This document shows positions 19,088 through 30,099 of a DNA stretch of 64,000 nucleotides, piece after piece; within the stretch, counting starts at the first letter, position 1; each line of letters opens with the position of its first letter. The DNA lies in the NCBI RefSeq assembly GCF_011808225.1, contig NZ_SOYS01000009.1:62001-126000 (forward strand). Direction: 5' to 3'. Below the pieces are notes generated by a model that did no database searches, was not told the origin of the DNA, and saw only the letters and a list, made by a program, of their open reading frames with translations. The translations under genes were made by a program, and so were the position numbers. The stretch comes from Cedecea colo. Lineage in GTDB: Bacteria > Pseudomonadota > Gammaproteobacteria > Enterobacterales > Enterobacteriaceae.

Positions 19088-20866
19088 TTAACGTTTATAA
19101 AGCGGGCCGTAGTTCTGACAGGCACGATAATCCTGCCCTTCGCTGTCCATACCGTGTGCGGCCCAGGCCGTTGGACGGTAAATCGTCTCTTCCTCCACGT
19201 TATGCATGCAGACCGGAATACGCAGCATCGAAGCAAGCGTGATGAGATCCGCCCCAACATGGCCGACGGTCAGCACGCCGTGGTTAGCTCCCCAGTTCGC
19301 CATTACCGACCAGACGTCTTTAAACGGCCCGCTGCCGGTAAGGCGCGGAGCAAACCAGGTGGTCGGCCACGACGAGTCGGTACGTTTATCCAGGGTATCG
19401 TGAACGTCCTGCGGCAAATCGACGCTCCAGCCCTCGGCAATCTGCAATACCGGACCAATGCCTTTCACAATATTGACGCGGCTCATGGTGAACGGCACGC
19501 CACCGCGCGTGAGGAAGCGCGAGGAGTAACCGCCGCCACGGAAGTATTCATGCACGGCCGGGCACCATTCGGTCGCCGCAAGGCAGGCATCCGCTTCCTG
19601 CTGGCTGATTTGCCAGTGGGGTTTCATGGTCGGCTGACCTTCGGCATCCTGCTGGCGGCACGTGCCATCAAGCGCAGCAGAACCGGAGTTGATCAGGTGA
19701 ATAATGCCTTGTTCCGCACGTCCGGTCAGGGTCTGGCCGGTAACGCGCTGCACCGCTTCCGGCGACCAGAAGGTGCGCACGTCGGCAAAGACCTGAGCGG
19801 TGCCGGTCAGCAAATGACCAAAGAGCATAGAGACGCCGTTCAGGCTGTCGTTTTCGGTCGCGACAACGTACGGCTGTCGCACGCCGTTCCAGTCGAACGA
19901 ACTGTTCAGCAATGCCTCTGCCGTATCGCCATTCGGATATTGATCCGTCCAGTGACGCTGGCCCTGGAAGCCCGCCGCAATGGCGTTATAGCCCAGAGAC
20001 TCTTCCACGCGCCCGATGTCCGCCAGCTTTTTATTGCCCTGCATCATGTCCCGGATGCAGATCGCCATCAGCAGGCTTTCGCGCAGGATTGCCCTGTTAG
20101 CCTCGTCGCTGCGGCGATACCGCGCGGCGTTTTTATCTTCGCCGTACTGAAAGTGCTTATCCGCCCAGCCAAGAGCAAGCTCCAGCTCCTGCTCGTCGTA
20201 GATTTTCTGATCGATACGGCGGCGCAGCTCGGTCATGTCCACCGCCTGCACTTTCATGCCAAGGAAAGATTCAAAGAAATGGTGATCGACGATGGAACCG
20301 GCAATGCCCATCGACACGCCGCCCAGCGAGAGATAGCTTTTCCCCTTCATGCTGGCCACCGCAAGCCCTGCCCGGGCAAAGCGCAGCAGTTTTTCTTCCA
20401 CGTCAGCCGGAATGCTGGTGTCGCCGGAATCCTGCACATCGTGGCCGTAAATCGAAAACGCAGGCAGCCCTTTCTGGTTATGTGCCGCAAGCGCCGCAGC
20501 CAGGTAAACCGCGCCCGGACGCTCGGTGCCGTTAAAACCCCAGATGGCCTTCGGGCGCATCGGGTCCATGTCGATTGTTTCGCTGCCATAGCACCAGCAC
20601 GGCGTAACGGTGATGGTTAGCCCGACATTCTGGCTGCTGAACTTCTCCTCACAGGCGGCAGACTCGGCCATGCCGGCGATGCAGGTATCGGCAATCACGC
20701 ATTCGATGCTCTCGCCATTGGGATGACGCAGCCGCTCGGCAATAAGCTGCGCCGTGGCCCTGGCCATATTCAGGGTTTGTTCCTCAAGGGATTCCCGCAC
20801 GCCCATTCTGCGGCCATCAATCACCGGGCGGATGCCAATTTTCGGTAAGGTACTGATTCGGTTCAT
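19088..20866 (-). CDS. fucI: L-fucose isomerase FucI
   Basis: 592 aa (E. coli 591). Mn-dependent ketol isomerase converting L-fucose to L-fuculose. Conserved segments include [20 protein letters not shown] at the N-terminus, [29 protein letters not shown] and [12 protein letters not shown]; metal ligands of the family (Glu337, Asp361, His528 in E. coli) lie in matching regions. CTGAGGAATCAC precedes the ATG. First gene of the leftward fuc arm. A 521-aa plus-strand open frame lies over it and is a shadow. Confidence 0.96.
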   Translation of the reverse strand: MNRISTLPKIGIRPVIDGRRMGVRESLEEQTLNMARATAQLIAERLRHPNGESIECVIADTCIAGMAESAACEEKFSSQNVGLTITVTPCWCYGSETIDMDPMRPKAIWGFNGTERPGAVYLAAALAAHNQKGLPAFSIYGHDVQDSGDTSIPADVEEKLLRFARAGLAVASMKGKSYLSLGGVSMGIAGSIVDHHFFESFLGMKVQAVDMTELRRRIDQKIYDEQELELALGWADKHFQYGEDKNAARYRRSDEANRAILRESLLMAICIRDMMQGNKKLADIGRVEESLGYNAIAAGFQGQRHWTDQYPNGDTAEALLNSSFDWNGVRQPYVVATENDSLNGVSMLFGHLLTGTAQVFADVRTFWSPEAVQRVTGQTLTGRAEQGIIHLINSGSAALDGTCRQQDAEGQPTMKPHWQISQQEADACLAATEWCPAVHEYFRGGGYSSRFLTRGGVPFTMSRVNIVKGIGPVLQIAEGWSVDLPQDVHDTLDKRTDSSWPTTWFAPRLTGSGPFKDVWSVMANWGANHGVLTVGHVGADLITLASMLRIPVCMHNVEEETIYRPTAWAAHGMDSEGQDYRACQNYGPLYKR

Positions 20867-20967
20867 TGTGATTCCTCAGGTTGATGAATCTTTTTCAGCT
20901 AATCGGATCGATACGGCTTCACCGCGCCGGCAAAGGCAGCGAGGCTCAACGATGTAGAATTAATAAT

Positions 20968-20985
20968 TGCTAACTCGAATTAGCA
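20968..20985. promoter_or_regulatory. Operator-like palindrome, fucI side
   Basis: TGCTAACTCGAATTAGCA is an 18-bp near-perfect palindrome centred on TCGA, about 100 bases before fucI. The same core, inverted at its two variable bases, occurs at 21207-21224 before the ABC transporter. The size and symmetry fit a LacI-family operator, so the regulator at 25002-25997 is the likely ligand. Confidence 0.8.
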
Positions 20986-21028
20986 TAGGTATTTACGGTG
21001 AAATTAAACAATATCTTTCTTCACAAAC

Positions 21029-21044
21029 TGTGATGTTTTTCACG
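21029..21044. promoter_or_regulatory. CRP-like site in the fuc intergenic region
   Basis: TGTGATGTTTTTCACG fits TGTGA-N6-TCACA with one mismatch. It lies between the two operators of the divergent arms, as expected for catabolite control of fucose genes. The remainder of the 491-base gap is AT-rich with no gene I can support. Confidence 0.6.
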
Positions 21045-21206
21045 ACTCGCGTGGTAAAGCGGCATGAAGAAGGAAAATACATATCAGCACCCAGCAATAA
21101 AATTACTTTTATTCAAAGAGATGCGTTATTAAGATTGCGCAGCGTCACAATTTACCATGAAAATATTTGTCTGTTCTGAGGAGTTTGAATAGGTTTAAAG
21201 CGCAAA

Positions 21207-21224
21207 AGCTAATTCGAGTTAGCT
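21207..21224. promoter_or_regulatory. Operator-like palindrome, transporter side
   Basis: AGCTAATTCGAGTTAGCT, an 18-bp palindrome with the core GCTAA(Y)TCGA(R)TTAGC shared with 20968-20985. It lies 134 bases before the ATPase start. Confidence 0.8.
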
Positions 21225-21357
21225 AAGCGTCATCAAACGGAATATATGCCATACGGACCGGGCGGGAAGAGAGTAACCATGCCAGCCTGTAATCCATTCG
21301 ACGGCATCTGTCTTTCCCGTTTCCTTAGACCGCGACACCTGATTTAAGGGCAAGCGC

Positions 21358-22857
21358 ATGCCAGACACTTTTTTGCAGATGAATAATATTACTAAACGCT
21401 TTCCGGGTGTGTTGGCGTTAAGTGATGTCAGTTTTAATCTACGACGCGGTGAAGTCCATGCCCTGCTCGGGGAAAACGGCGCAGGTAAATCAACGCTGAT
21501 GAAAATACTTTCCGGCGTTTATCGCCCGGATGAAGGCGAAATTATTTTCGAGAATAATAGAGTGCAATTTTCCAGCCCGCTGGAAGCGCAAAAAATTGGC
21601 ATCACCATTATTCATCAGGAATTTAATCTCTTTCCTGACCTGACCGTAGAAGAGAATATTTTTATTGGCCGCGAGTTTTGTAAAAATAATCGCTGGCAGC
21701 TGGATGCAAAAACGCAGCGCGCTCAGGTCAGCGATATCCTGACGAAATTAAACCTGAAAATAAAACCGGACAGCCGCGTGGCGGACTTGACGGTTGCCCA
21801 GCAGCAGATGGTCGAAATCGCCAAAGCAATTTCCGTTAATGCCAAAGTGCTGATTATGGACGAACCCACCGCGGCGCTGACCGAGAGCGAAATCGACAGC
21901 CTGTTTCGCGTTACCCGCTTGCTTAAGGAACAGGGCACCGGCGTGGTCTACATCTCGCACCGCCTGGAGGAGCTGGCGTTGATTGCCGACCGGGCAACCG
22001 TGATGCGCGACGGGCAGTATATCGCCACCGTCGATTACGAAACCGTGCAGATTAACGATCTGATAACCATGATGGTGGGCCGCAAGCTGGGTGATATTTA
22101 CCCGCGCCGCCCGCCGTTTACCGGCACGCAAAAAGTGCTGGAGGTAAAAAACCTGCAGCGTAAAGACGTGCTGTACGATATCAATTTTTCGCTTAATCGT
22201 GGCGAGATCCTCGGCCTGTCCGGGTTAATGGGCGCCGGTCGAACAGAGCTTGCACGTGTCATATTTGGCGCTGACCCCATTGACGGCGGCGAAGTCTGGC
22301 TCAACGGGAAATTAATTAAGGTTAATCATGTTTCACAGGCCATAGAACAGGGCATTGGCTATTTAACCGAGGATCGTAAAAAGGAAGGTCTCGCGCTGGG
22401 TTTATCCGTCGAGCTGAATATTATGCTCGGTAATTTCCCTGAATATTCCGACAAATTTGGCATCGTAAAAGAAAAACAATGCCGGGAAGTCAGCGAGCAG
22501 TTAGTGAAAACCCTGCGTATTAAGACACCGCATTTGCAACAGGCGGCTTTGCATTTAAGCGGGGGGAATCAGCAAAAAATTATTATTGCCCGCTGGGTGT
22601 GTAAAGACACCGACATTCTCATTTTCGACGAGCCGACGCGCGGTATTGACGTGGGCGCCAAGCTGGAAATTTATGAATTAATGAACCGGCTGGTGGCGAA
22701 AGGGAAATCCATCATCATGATCTCCTCGGAGCTGCCGGAAATTATTGGCATGTGCGATCGCATTTTAGTGATGCGCAGCGGACGTATTACCGGCGAGCTG
22801 AATAAGGCCAGTGCCACCCAGGAAAATATCATGAAATATGCGACGTTAGAGGACTGA
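21358..22857 (+). CDS. Sugar ABC importer, duplicated ATPase (RbsA type), probably for L-fucose
   Basis: 499 aa with two ABC cassettes, as in RbsA/MglA. First cassette: Walker A GENGAGKST, Walker B VLIMDEPTAAL. The second has a degenerate Walker A (GLMGAGRTEL), the usual state in this family, a signature LSGGNQQK and Walker B ILIFDEPTRG. Cytosolic face of the importer. AAGGGC supports the ATG. Located in the fuc locus in place of the MFS permease FucP, so L-fucose is the inferred substrate; the sequence alone would not say. Confidence 0.92.
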   Translation: MPDTFLQMNNITKRFPGVLALSDVSFNLRRGEVHALLGENGAGKSTLMKILSGVYRPDEGEIIFENNRVQFSSPLEAQKIGITIIHQEFNLFPDLTVEENIFIGREFCKNNRWQLDAKTQRAQVSDILTKLNLKIKPDSRVADLTVAQQQMVEIAKAISVNAKVLIMDEPTAALTESEIDSLFRVTRLLKEQGTGVVYISHRLEELALIADRATVMRDGQYIATVDYETVQINDLITMMVGRKLGDIYPRRPPFTGTQKVLEVKNLQRKDVLYDINFSLNRGEILGLSGLMGAGRTELARVIFGADPIDGGEVWLNGKLIKVNHVSQAIEQGIGYLTEDRKKEGLALGLSVELNIMLGNFPEYSDKFGIVKEKQCREVSEQLVKTLRIKTPHLQQAALHLSGGNQQKIIIARWVCKDTDILIFDEPTRGIDVGAKLEIYELMNRLVAKGKSIIMISSELPEIIGMCDRILVMRSGRITGELNKASATQENIMKYATLED

Positions 22858-22860
22858 ATC

Positions 22861-23844
22861 ATGACCGACTCATTAACTCCCGCCTCACAACCGGCCAAAT
22901 CGCGCAGAATCAATAGAGCGCTGCTGATGCGCCTTGCGCCGCTATTAAGCCTGGTATTGCTGGTAATATTTTTTAGCCTGAGCTCACCGTTCTTTTTTAA
23001 TACCGAAAATATTATGACCATCGCCCTGCAAACCTCGGTTATCGGCATTATGGCGATTGGTGTGACCTACGTGATTATTACCGCTGGCATAGATCTCTCT
23101 TTAGGCTCGGTAGTGGCATTCTCCGGTGTGGCGGTCGGCCTGTGCGCGTCATTCAGCATGCCGCTGATTGTCTGCGTTATTGCCGGCATGCTGGCTGGAG
23201 GGCTGTGCGGCTGCGTTAACGGCCTGCTGGTAACGCGAGGAACCATTCCGCCGTTTATCGCAACGCTTGGGCTGATGATGTCGGTGCGTGGCATCAACAT
23301 GGTGATGACCGACGGCCGCGCGATTTATTTCTCCGACTACCCAACCTTTAAACTGCTCGCCCAGGGCCGTCTGTTCGACGTACTGCCCTACCCGGTGTTT
23401 TACCTGGCGATTATCGCGGTGATTGCAGCTTATATCCTCAAGAAAACGATCGTTGGCCGCTATGTGTACGCCGTGGGCAGCAATGAAGTGGCGGCGCATT
23501 TGTCCGGCATCAAGGTTCAGCGCGTCAAAATCTTCGTTTACGCCTTCTGCGGCCTGTTAACCGGCATCGCCGGGGTGATCCTCGCGTCACGCCTTAATTC
23601 CGGGCAGCCAACGGTTGGCGTTGGTTACGAACTGGAAGCCATTGCCGCCGTGGTGATTGGCGGAACAAGTCTGATGGGCGGCGTGGGCACCATCGGCGGA
23701 ACAATAATTGGCGCGTTCATCATGAGCGTGCTGAAGAACGGCCTCAACCTGATGGGCGTCTCACAGTTCTGGCAGATGGTTGCCATGGGCGTGGTGGTGG
23801 TGGCTGCGGTGTATCTCGATACGTTACGTAAAAAAATGCGTTAA
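22861..23844 (+). CDS. Sugar ABC importer permease (RbsC type)
   Basis: 327 aa, about 8-10 membrane helices, BPD_transp_2 family. Typical elements are GVTYVIITAGIDLSLGSVVA, GTIPPFIATLGLM, AVGSNEVAAHLSGI and IGGTSLMGGVGTIGG. It begins three bases after the ATPase stop and is surely co-transcribed. It forms the homodimeric channel with the preceding ATPase and the following binding protein. Confidence 0.93.
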   Translation: MTDSLTPASQPAKSRRINRALLMRLAPLLSLVLLVIFFSLSSPFFFNTENIMTIALQTSVIGIMAIGVTYVIITAGIDLSLGSVVAFSGVAVGLCASFSMPLIVCVIAGMLAGGLCGCVNGLLVTRGTIPPFIATLGLMMSVRGINMVMTDGRAIYFSDYPTFKLLAQGRLFDVLPYPVFYLAIIAVIAAYILKKTIVGRYVYAVGSNEVAAHLSGIKVQRVKIFVYAFCGLLTGIAGVILASRLNSGQPTVGVGYELEAIAAVVIGGTSLMGGVGTIGGTIIGAFIMSVLKNGLNLMGVSQFWQMVAMGVVVVAAVYLDTLRKKMR

Positions 23845-23905
23845 CCACGCGTAATAACAAAAACCTTACCCTGTAATAAAACCTACAAAATCTGGAGCGA
23901 GTCAT

Positions 23906-24856
23906 ATGAAAGCTAAACATATTTTAGGTGCGGTATCGCTTGCCGCACTGCTGGTCAGCACGGCTTACGCGAAGACGTTAACCCTGCCTGTGGTGAGTAA
24001 AGGATATCAGCACGAGTTTTTCCAGACGGTAAAAATGGGCACGGAAGCGGCGGCGAAAGACCTTGGCGTCAGCACCAGCTTTGTCGGCCCGGCGGATGAA
24101 ACGCAAATCGCCGAGCAAATCCAGCTTCTCGAAAACACCATGGCTAAAAAGCCGGACGGTATTCTGCTGGCGGCCCTTGATGCCAATGCGCTGGCGCCGC
24201 TGGTCGAAACCGCCAATAGTCGAGGCATTAAGGTCGTCACGTTCGATTCCGGCGTAAATTCCGATCTGCCAGCTAGTTTTGTCGCTACCAATAACGTGAA
24301 GGCCGGTGCACAAGCGGCTGATGCGCTGGCGGCCGAAATCGGCGGTAAAGGCAAAGTGGGCGTGGTAGCGCATGTAGCCGGCACAACCTCGGCTATTGAA
24401 CGTTCCGAAGGCTTTACCAAACGCATGAAAGAGAAGTACCCGCAGGTAACGGTGCTGCCGGTGCAGTACAGCGACGGCGACCCGCAAAAAGCGATGGATA
24501 AAACGACTGATATGGTGCAGGCCAACCCGGATCTGGCAGGGATTTACGCGACTAACGAAGGTGCGACATTGGGCGTAGCCAACGCCGTGGACAGCCTGGG
24601 CATCAAAGGCAAGGTTAAAGTCATCGGCTTCGACAGCACCGAAGCCATCATCGGCTTCCTGAAATCCGGCGTGCTGCAGGGCTTTGTGGTGCAGGATGCT
24701 TATCAGATTGGCTATCAGGGTATCAAAGCGCTCGATGACGCCATCAACGGCAAGTCGGTGGCAAAAGAGATCGATATCCCGGTGAAATATGTCAGCATGA
24801 AGAATATTAACGACCCGGCGGTGGATAAACTGCTGCACCCGTTCGGTAAGAAGTAA
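23906..24856 (+). CDS. Sugar ABC importer periplasmic binding protein (RbsB type)
   Basis: 316 aa, family 2 periplasmic binding protein. A Sec signal peptide is cut near residue 22 (LLVSTAYA). Mature motifs include HEFFQTVKMGTEAAAKDLG, DGILLAALDANALAPLVE, DSGVNSDLPASFVATNN and YATNEGATLGV, typical of ribose/galactose-type binding proteins. Lies 61 bases after the permease. A stable hairpin after it may explain higher expression than the upstream genes. Confidence 0.92.
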   Translation: MKAKHILGAVSLAALLVSTAYAKTLTLPVVSKGYQHEFFQTVKMGTEAAAKDLGVSTSFVGPADETQIAEQIQLLENTMAKKPDGILLAALDANALAPLVETANSRGIKVVTFDSGVNSDLPASFVATNNVKAGAQAADALAAEIGGKGKVGVVAHVAGTTSAIERSEGFTKRMKEKYPQVTVLPVQYSDGDPQKAMDKTTDMVQANPDLAGIYATNEGATLGVANAVDSLGIKGKVKVIGFDSTEAIIGFLKSGVLQGFVVQDAYQIGYQGIKALDDAINGKSVAKEIDIPVKYVSMKNINDPAVDKLLHPFGKK

Positions 24857-24875
24857 TCATTTCCACCAGTTCAGC

Positions 24876-24898
24876 CCCCCTCTCCCTGCGAGAGGGGG
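24876..24898 (+). other. Stable hairpin after the binding-protein gene
   Basis: CCCCCTCTC and GAGAGGGGG form a 9-bp stem with a 5-base loop, but no T-run follows. It is more likely an mRNA-stabilising or attenuating structure between the binding-protein and regulator genes than a strong terminator. Confidence 0.5.
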
Positions 24899-25001
24899 AG
24901 CGAAGCGATAAGCATTCCAGACCGCAGCATGGCAGCACTTTGAACATTAGTTTTATAATGGTGGCAATTTTCGATAATGGATTAGCCCGGGGCGAGTGGT
25001 T

Positions 25002-25997
25002 ATGGCCAAAACAGTAGAACAGATTGCAACCGATCTGAATTTGTCAGTGACGACGGTCAGGCTGGTGTTAAGCGGTAAAGCGGAGCGGTACCGCATTAGC
25101 CTGAAGACGCAGGCGCGTATAAATGAACATGTCGAACGCTATGGCTATACGATTAACCACTCCGCACGCAGTCTGAAATTAAATAAAACCGAGACGCTGG
25201 GATTAATCGTCCCCTGTATTTCGAACGTCTTCTTCGCAACGCTTGCCGAAAAGCTGGAATTACGCTGCCGCAAATCGGGTTATCAGCTAATGATTAGCTG
25301 TACTTATAACGATGTGGATTACGAAAACAAGCTGGTAAAAGCGCTGATTGCGCGTAATGTCGACGGCCTGTTTATTACGCCCGCAACGCTTGAAAATCAG
25401 CAGCATCATCTGCGCCAGGTAAAAAAGCCGCTGGTGCTGCTCGACCGGGATTTTAAATTTACCGATAACGCTCTGGTGGAGTCCGATAACTTTGCTGGTG
25501 CCGTAACGCTCACCGAATCAATGCTGGATGCCGGGGAAAGCCCGCTGTGGTTTCTGGTCGGCGATACTGCCCTGCCAAGTATTCATGACCGTTTGCAGGG
25601 CTACCTCCATGCGCTACAGCAAAGGCAAACAGAACAGGCCTGGGTCGAAGAAGCGCATGACAACACGCCGGAAGGCGGCGCCGAACTAATGCAACGCCTG
25701 ATAGCCAGAGACGGCGTGCCGCAGGCGTTTATTGCCTCCTCGCTTCCGATGCTGGAGGGCGCAATAAAAGTTATTCGCGAGCACTGCGGCAATATTCCGC
25801 ATTCGATTAATATCGGCACCTTCGATGAACATCCCATGCTGGGATTTTTATCCAATAACGTCTGGTCGATGCAGCAGGACGAAGCTGCCTGGGCTGAAAA
25901 AGCGTTCGAATTAATGCAGCAGGGAATAGAAGGACTCCCGGTACAACGCACCGAAAAGGTAACGATGAAACTGATAAAACGTAGCGCTACTTGCTGA
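25002..25997 (+). CDS. LacI-family regulator of the fucose locus
   Basis: 331 aa. N-terminal HTH is VEQIATDLNLSVTTVRLVLS followed by the hinge helix region SARSLKLNKTETLGLIVP; the rest is a periplasmic-binding-like effector domain. It is placed between the importer and fucA, so it probably senses a fucose-pathway sugar and binds the two palindromes in the divergent region. E. coli instead uses FucR, a DeoR-type activator. GGGGCGAG supports ATG 25002 over the GTG six bases earlier. Confidence 0.88.
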   Translation: MAKTVEQIATDLNLSVTTVRLVLSGKAERYRISLKTQARINEHVERYGYTINHSARSLKLNKTETLGLIVPCISNVFFATLAEKLELRCRKSGYQLMISCTYNDVDYENKLVKALIARNVDGLFITPATLENQQHHLRQVKKPLVLLDRDFKFTDNALVESDNFAGAVTLTESMLDAGESPLWFLVGDTALPSIHDRLQGYLHALQQRQTEQAWVEEAHDNTPEGGAELMQRLIARDGVPQAFIASSLPMLEGAIKVIREHCGNIPHSINIGTFDEHPMLGFLSNNVWSMQQDEAAWAEKAFELMQQGIEGLPVQRTEKVTMKLIKRSATC

Positions 25998-26110
25998 TTA
26001 TTTTGCTGCCGCAAGCGGCGAATTATTACATCCGATGATAGGGATTCTTTTTAAGAATCCAGTGAATTCCTGTTTTCGTTATTCCGCTTTGCACATTCTG
26101 GAGAAGAAAA

Positions 26111-26758
26111 ATGGAAAGAGTAAAACTGGCCCGAGAAATCATTGAAACCTGTCTTGAAATGACCCGTATAGGGTTAAACCAGGGCACCGCTGGTAACGTC
26201 AGCGTTCGTTTTAACGGCGGCATGCTTATTACCCCGACCGGCGTTCCCTATGAAAAGTTAACCACAGATCATATTGTTTATATCGATGCGGATGGTCAGC
26301 ACGAAGCAGGGAAAATTCCCTCCAGCGAATGGCGTTTTCACCAGGCGGTTTACCATACGCGCCCGGATGCCGGTGCGGTGGTGCATAACCACGCCGTCCA
26401 CTGCACGGCGGTCTCGATCCTCAATCGCCCTATTCCCGCCATCCACTACATGATTGCCGCAGGAGGCGGAAACAGTATTCCGTGTGCGCCTTACGCGACC
26501 TTCGGCACCCGAAAGCTTTCTGAGTATGTCGCCGTCGCCATGAAGGACCGTAAGGCTACGCTTTTACAGCATCATGGCCTGATCGCCTGTGAAGAAAATC
26601 TGCAAAAAGCGCTGTGGCTGGCTCAGGAAGTGGAAGTGCTGGCGCGGCTGTATCTGACGACCTTAGCGATTGTCGATCCCGTCCCGGTGCTCGACGACGA
26701 AGAGATAGCTATCGTGCTGGAGAAGTTTAAAACCTACGGACTGCGGATCGAAGAATAA
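26111..26758 (+). CDS. fucA: L-fuculose-1-phosphate aldolase FucA
   Basis: 215 aa, identical in length to E. coli FucA. Class II aldolase splitting fuculose 1-phosphate into dihydroxyacetone phosphate and L-lactaldehyde. Zn ligands are seen in VVHNHAVHCTA and LQHHGLIA, and the catalytic Glu in SSEWRFH. Phosphate-loop residues occur in NQGTAGNVSVR and TPTGVPYE. TGGAGAAG precedes the ATG. No fucO or aldA is adjacent, so lactaldehyde must be handled by enzymes outside the window. Confidence 0.95.
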   Translation: MERVKLAREIIETCLEMTRIGLNQGTAGNVSVRFNGGMLITPTGVPYEKLTTDHIVYIDADGQHEAGKIPSSEWRFHQAVYHTRPDAGAVVHNHAVHCTAVSILNRPIPAIHYMIAAGGGNSIPCAPYATFGTRKLSEYVAVAMKDRKATLLQHHGLIACEENLQKALWLAQEVEVLARLYLTTLAIVDPVPVLDDEEIAIVLEKFKTYGLRIEE

Positions 26759-26834
26759 TTTAACGCGCTGATTTTTATGCAAATAAATTAATGCACGCAG
26801 AGGCTATACTTCCTGTATTAATCAGGAGGTGACC

Positions 26835-27506
26835 ATGTGCGGACGCTTTGCCCAGGCTCAAACTCGCGAAGAATATCTGACTTATCTGGCCGATGAAGCT
26901 GAACGGGATATACCTTACGACCCCGAACCGATTGGACGTTACAACGTGGCGCCCGGCACAAAAGTTTTGCTGCTAAGCGAGCGGAACGAAGCGTTGCATC
27001 TGGATCCGGTATTTTGGGGATATGCCCCAGGATGGTGGGATAAGCCACCGCTAATCAACGCCCGGGTAGAAACCGCGGCCACCAGCAGAATGTTTAAAAA
27101 CCTCTGGCAGCACGGTCGCGCTATTGTGTTTGCTGACGGCTGGTATGAATGGAAAAAGCAAGGCGATAAAAAGCAGCCCTACTTTATTCACCGCTCCGAC
27201 GGCCAGCCAGTTTTCATGGCGGCGATTGGCAGCGCGCCCTTTGAGCGTGGGGATGACGCCGAAGGGTTTCTGATTGTGACGGGGGCTGCCGATAAAGGCC
27301 TGATCGATATCCACGACAGGCGCCCTCTTGTTCTCTCGCCGGAAGCAGCACGCGAATGGATGAGGCAGGATACGGATGGAAAGGAAGCCGGGGAAATTGC
27401 GGCTGATGGCGCTGTAGCGTCGGATAAATTCACCTGGCACCCGGTTACACGCGCCGTAGGTAATATTAAAAATCAGGGGCCAGAATTAATCGAGCCGGTT
27501 ACCTGA
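26835..27506 (+). CDS. yedK: SRAP-domain abasic-site DNA-protein crosslink protein (YedK/HMCES)
   Basis: 223 aa (E. coli YedK 222). The family forms a thiazolidine crosslink between Cys2 and abasic sites in single-stranded DNA, shielding them. MCGRFAQ places Cys2 directly after the initiator Met, which fixes the start at 26835; a GTG six bases upstream would destroy this. Other conserved parts are RYNVAPGTK (Asn), WGYAPGWWDKPPLINARVET (Glu) and HDRRPLVL (His). AGGAGGTGACC is an ideal ribosome site. Confidence 0.95.
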   Translation: MCGRFAQAQTREEYLTYLADEAERDIPYDPEPIGRYNVAPGTKVLLLSERNEALHLDPVFWGYAPGWWDKPPLINARVETAATSRMFKNLWQHGRAIVFADGWYEWKKQGDKKQPYFIHRSDGQPVFMAAIGSAPFERGDDAEGFLIVTGAADKGLIDIHDRRPLVLSPEAAREWMRQDTDGKEAGEIAADGAVASDKFTWHPVTRAVGNIKNQGPELIEPVT

Positions 27507-27574
27507 AGGTAAGCAGATCCGTAGTCAGAGCAGGCTCCTGGTTAGCCACAACGTAGATGTGCTGCTAGTTTTAA

Positions 27575-28825
<1,251 letters not shown>

Positions 28826-28927
28826 ACGGCGTTGCCGTTTTTGTCGAACGGAAAAGTTTGATAGCGTTATAAACGGGAGCCAGCAGGTTCCCGTTTTCAC
28901 CTCTCTGATAAAGCCGATTACCCGCTT

Positions 28928-29656
28928 TCAAGCTTCGTTATTATATTTTTCCTGAGCCGATAAACAACGCTCAAAAAGACCGCGTGCTTGCTCATATGAG
29001 CGAGCCGAGAGCGTTAAATTATGCCATATGCTGTTATGGTCAGCTCCCGGCACTAACAGCAGATGCTTCCAGGCCTGCTTCGGGGCCGAAGATATCAGCT
29101 TAAGCGGTATTTCTTCGGGAATAATATCGTCTTTCTCAGCGGCAATAACGAGCAGTTTACCGGTAAATTCCGCCGCTATAGCCCATGCGTCTGTGCTCTC
29201 CCAGCTTCTTTCCTTGCGAATCAGCCCGGAGAATTGTGGGCCAAAATTCACATCGTATGCAGAGGCGGTATACACGCCGGGAACCATAAGGATTAATGAG
29301 CGCAACGGTATTTTCCTGCTAAGGTGAAGCGCGTTATAAGCCCCCATGCTGATACCCATGCAGCCTGTTAAAGGCTGTTGCAAATGCGCTATTACGGCCT
29401 CCGCCTGCAACGTGCGGCTGCATAAAGAAGACTCGCTCATTCTTCCGCTCGTTTCGCCATGCCCGAGGCAATCAAAAGCGGTAGTGCCGTAACCCAGGCT
29501 ATGCATAAGGCGGCGATAGTTAGAGAAAACTTTACGATCTCTGGAACCCCCGTGGATCATTAAAACATGCCCTTTACTACCCGAAATACTATCAGCACAT
29601 ATCGTTTCACCACGAAAGTTCACATAAAAAAGCTGGCGTAAGGCCTCGTCAGACAT
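28928..29656 (-). CDS. Alpha/beta hydrolase
   Basis: 242 aa, soluble. The oxyanion region is VLMIHGGSRDRKVF, the nucleophile elbow GISMGAYNAL (Ser about 123), the acid probably Asp in AAEKDDIIP, and the His in PGADHNSIW, a complete serine-hydrolase triad of the lysophospholipase/thioesterase-like type. Substrate not predictable. A longer frame to 29725 exists, but GGAAGC ahead of MSDEALRQ favours 29656. Confidence 0.78.
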   Translation of the reverse strand: MSDEALRQLFYVNFRGETICADSISGSKGHVLMIHGGSRDRKVFSNYRRLMHSLGYGTTAFDCLGHGETSGRMSESSLCSRTLQAEAVIAHLQQPLTGCMGISMGAYNALHLSRKIPLRSLILMVPGVYTASAYDVNFGPQFSGLIRKERSWESTDAWAIAAEFTGKLLVIAAEKDDIIPEEIPLKLISSAPKQAWKHLLLVPGADHNSIWHNLTLSARSYEQARGLFERCLSAQEKYNNEA

Positions 29657-29737
29657 AATTGCTTCCGGGTCATTTTTAATACGGATACATTTTTTACTGT
29701 GGAAACATGCAGAATTCAACAGCAAAAAAGGTTCAGC

Positions 29738-29917
29738 TTAAAGCGGCGCTTTTCTTTCAGCTGAATTCAGGCCGAAATATGAACGGGCGTATTTTTCAAG
29801 CGTTTTGCGTGGCAGGATAACCGTTGCACGTTCACCGGGAATTTTCAGTTTATATCCTCCCTGCATTGGCGCAGGAACAACCTGATACCACCTTCCCATA
29901 TAAAATATCCAGTTCAT
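29738..29917 (-). CDS. Small hypothetical protein, 59 aa
   Basis: The frame begins MNWIFYMGRWYQVVPAP and continues YKLKIPGERATVILPRKTLE, ending in a basic helix (SAERKAPL). GGGTAG precedes the ATG at usable spacing. No known family recalled. It ends 12 bases before the farthest upstream start of the hydrolase frame, so both could share a leftward transcript. The interval 29918-30099 holds nothing I can name. Confidence 0.45.
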   Translation of the reverse strand: MNWIFYMGRWYQVVPAPMQGGYKLKIPGERATVILPRKTLEKYARSYFGLNSAERKAPL

Positions 29918-30099
29918 AGCTACCCTAACAGCCTAACAGAGCGGCCAAGAGAATAGACTTAATTTAACTTAGGTAATCAGAGCAGGATCGCACTTTTGCT
30001 ATGTGGGGGCTGAAGGACCTTTTTGCCGGCCTGGAGAGTAAAAAAGCCGCCATCAAGACAGCTTTATAGGATGCTGACAGCCAGAGCTTTTCTGACAGG

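Noticed and set aside
19055..20620. 521-codon plus-strand open frame
   Set aside because: It lies fully antisense to fucI; its translation is Arg/His/Ala-rich without domains, a typical shadow of a high-GC gene.
23978..24838. 286-codon minus-strand frame
   Set aside because: Antisense to the binding-protein gene, with His/Phe-rich shadow composition and no ribosome site.
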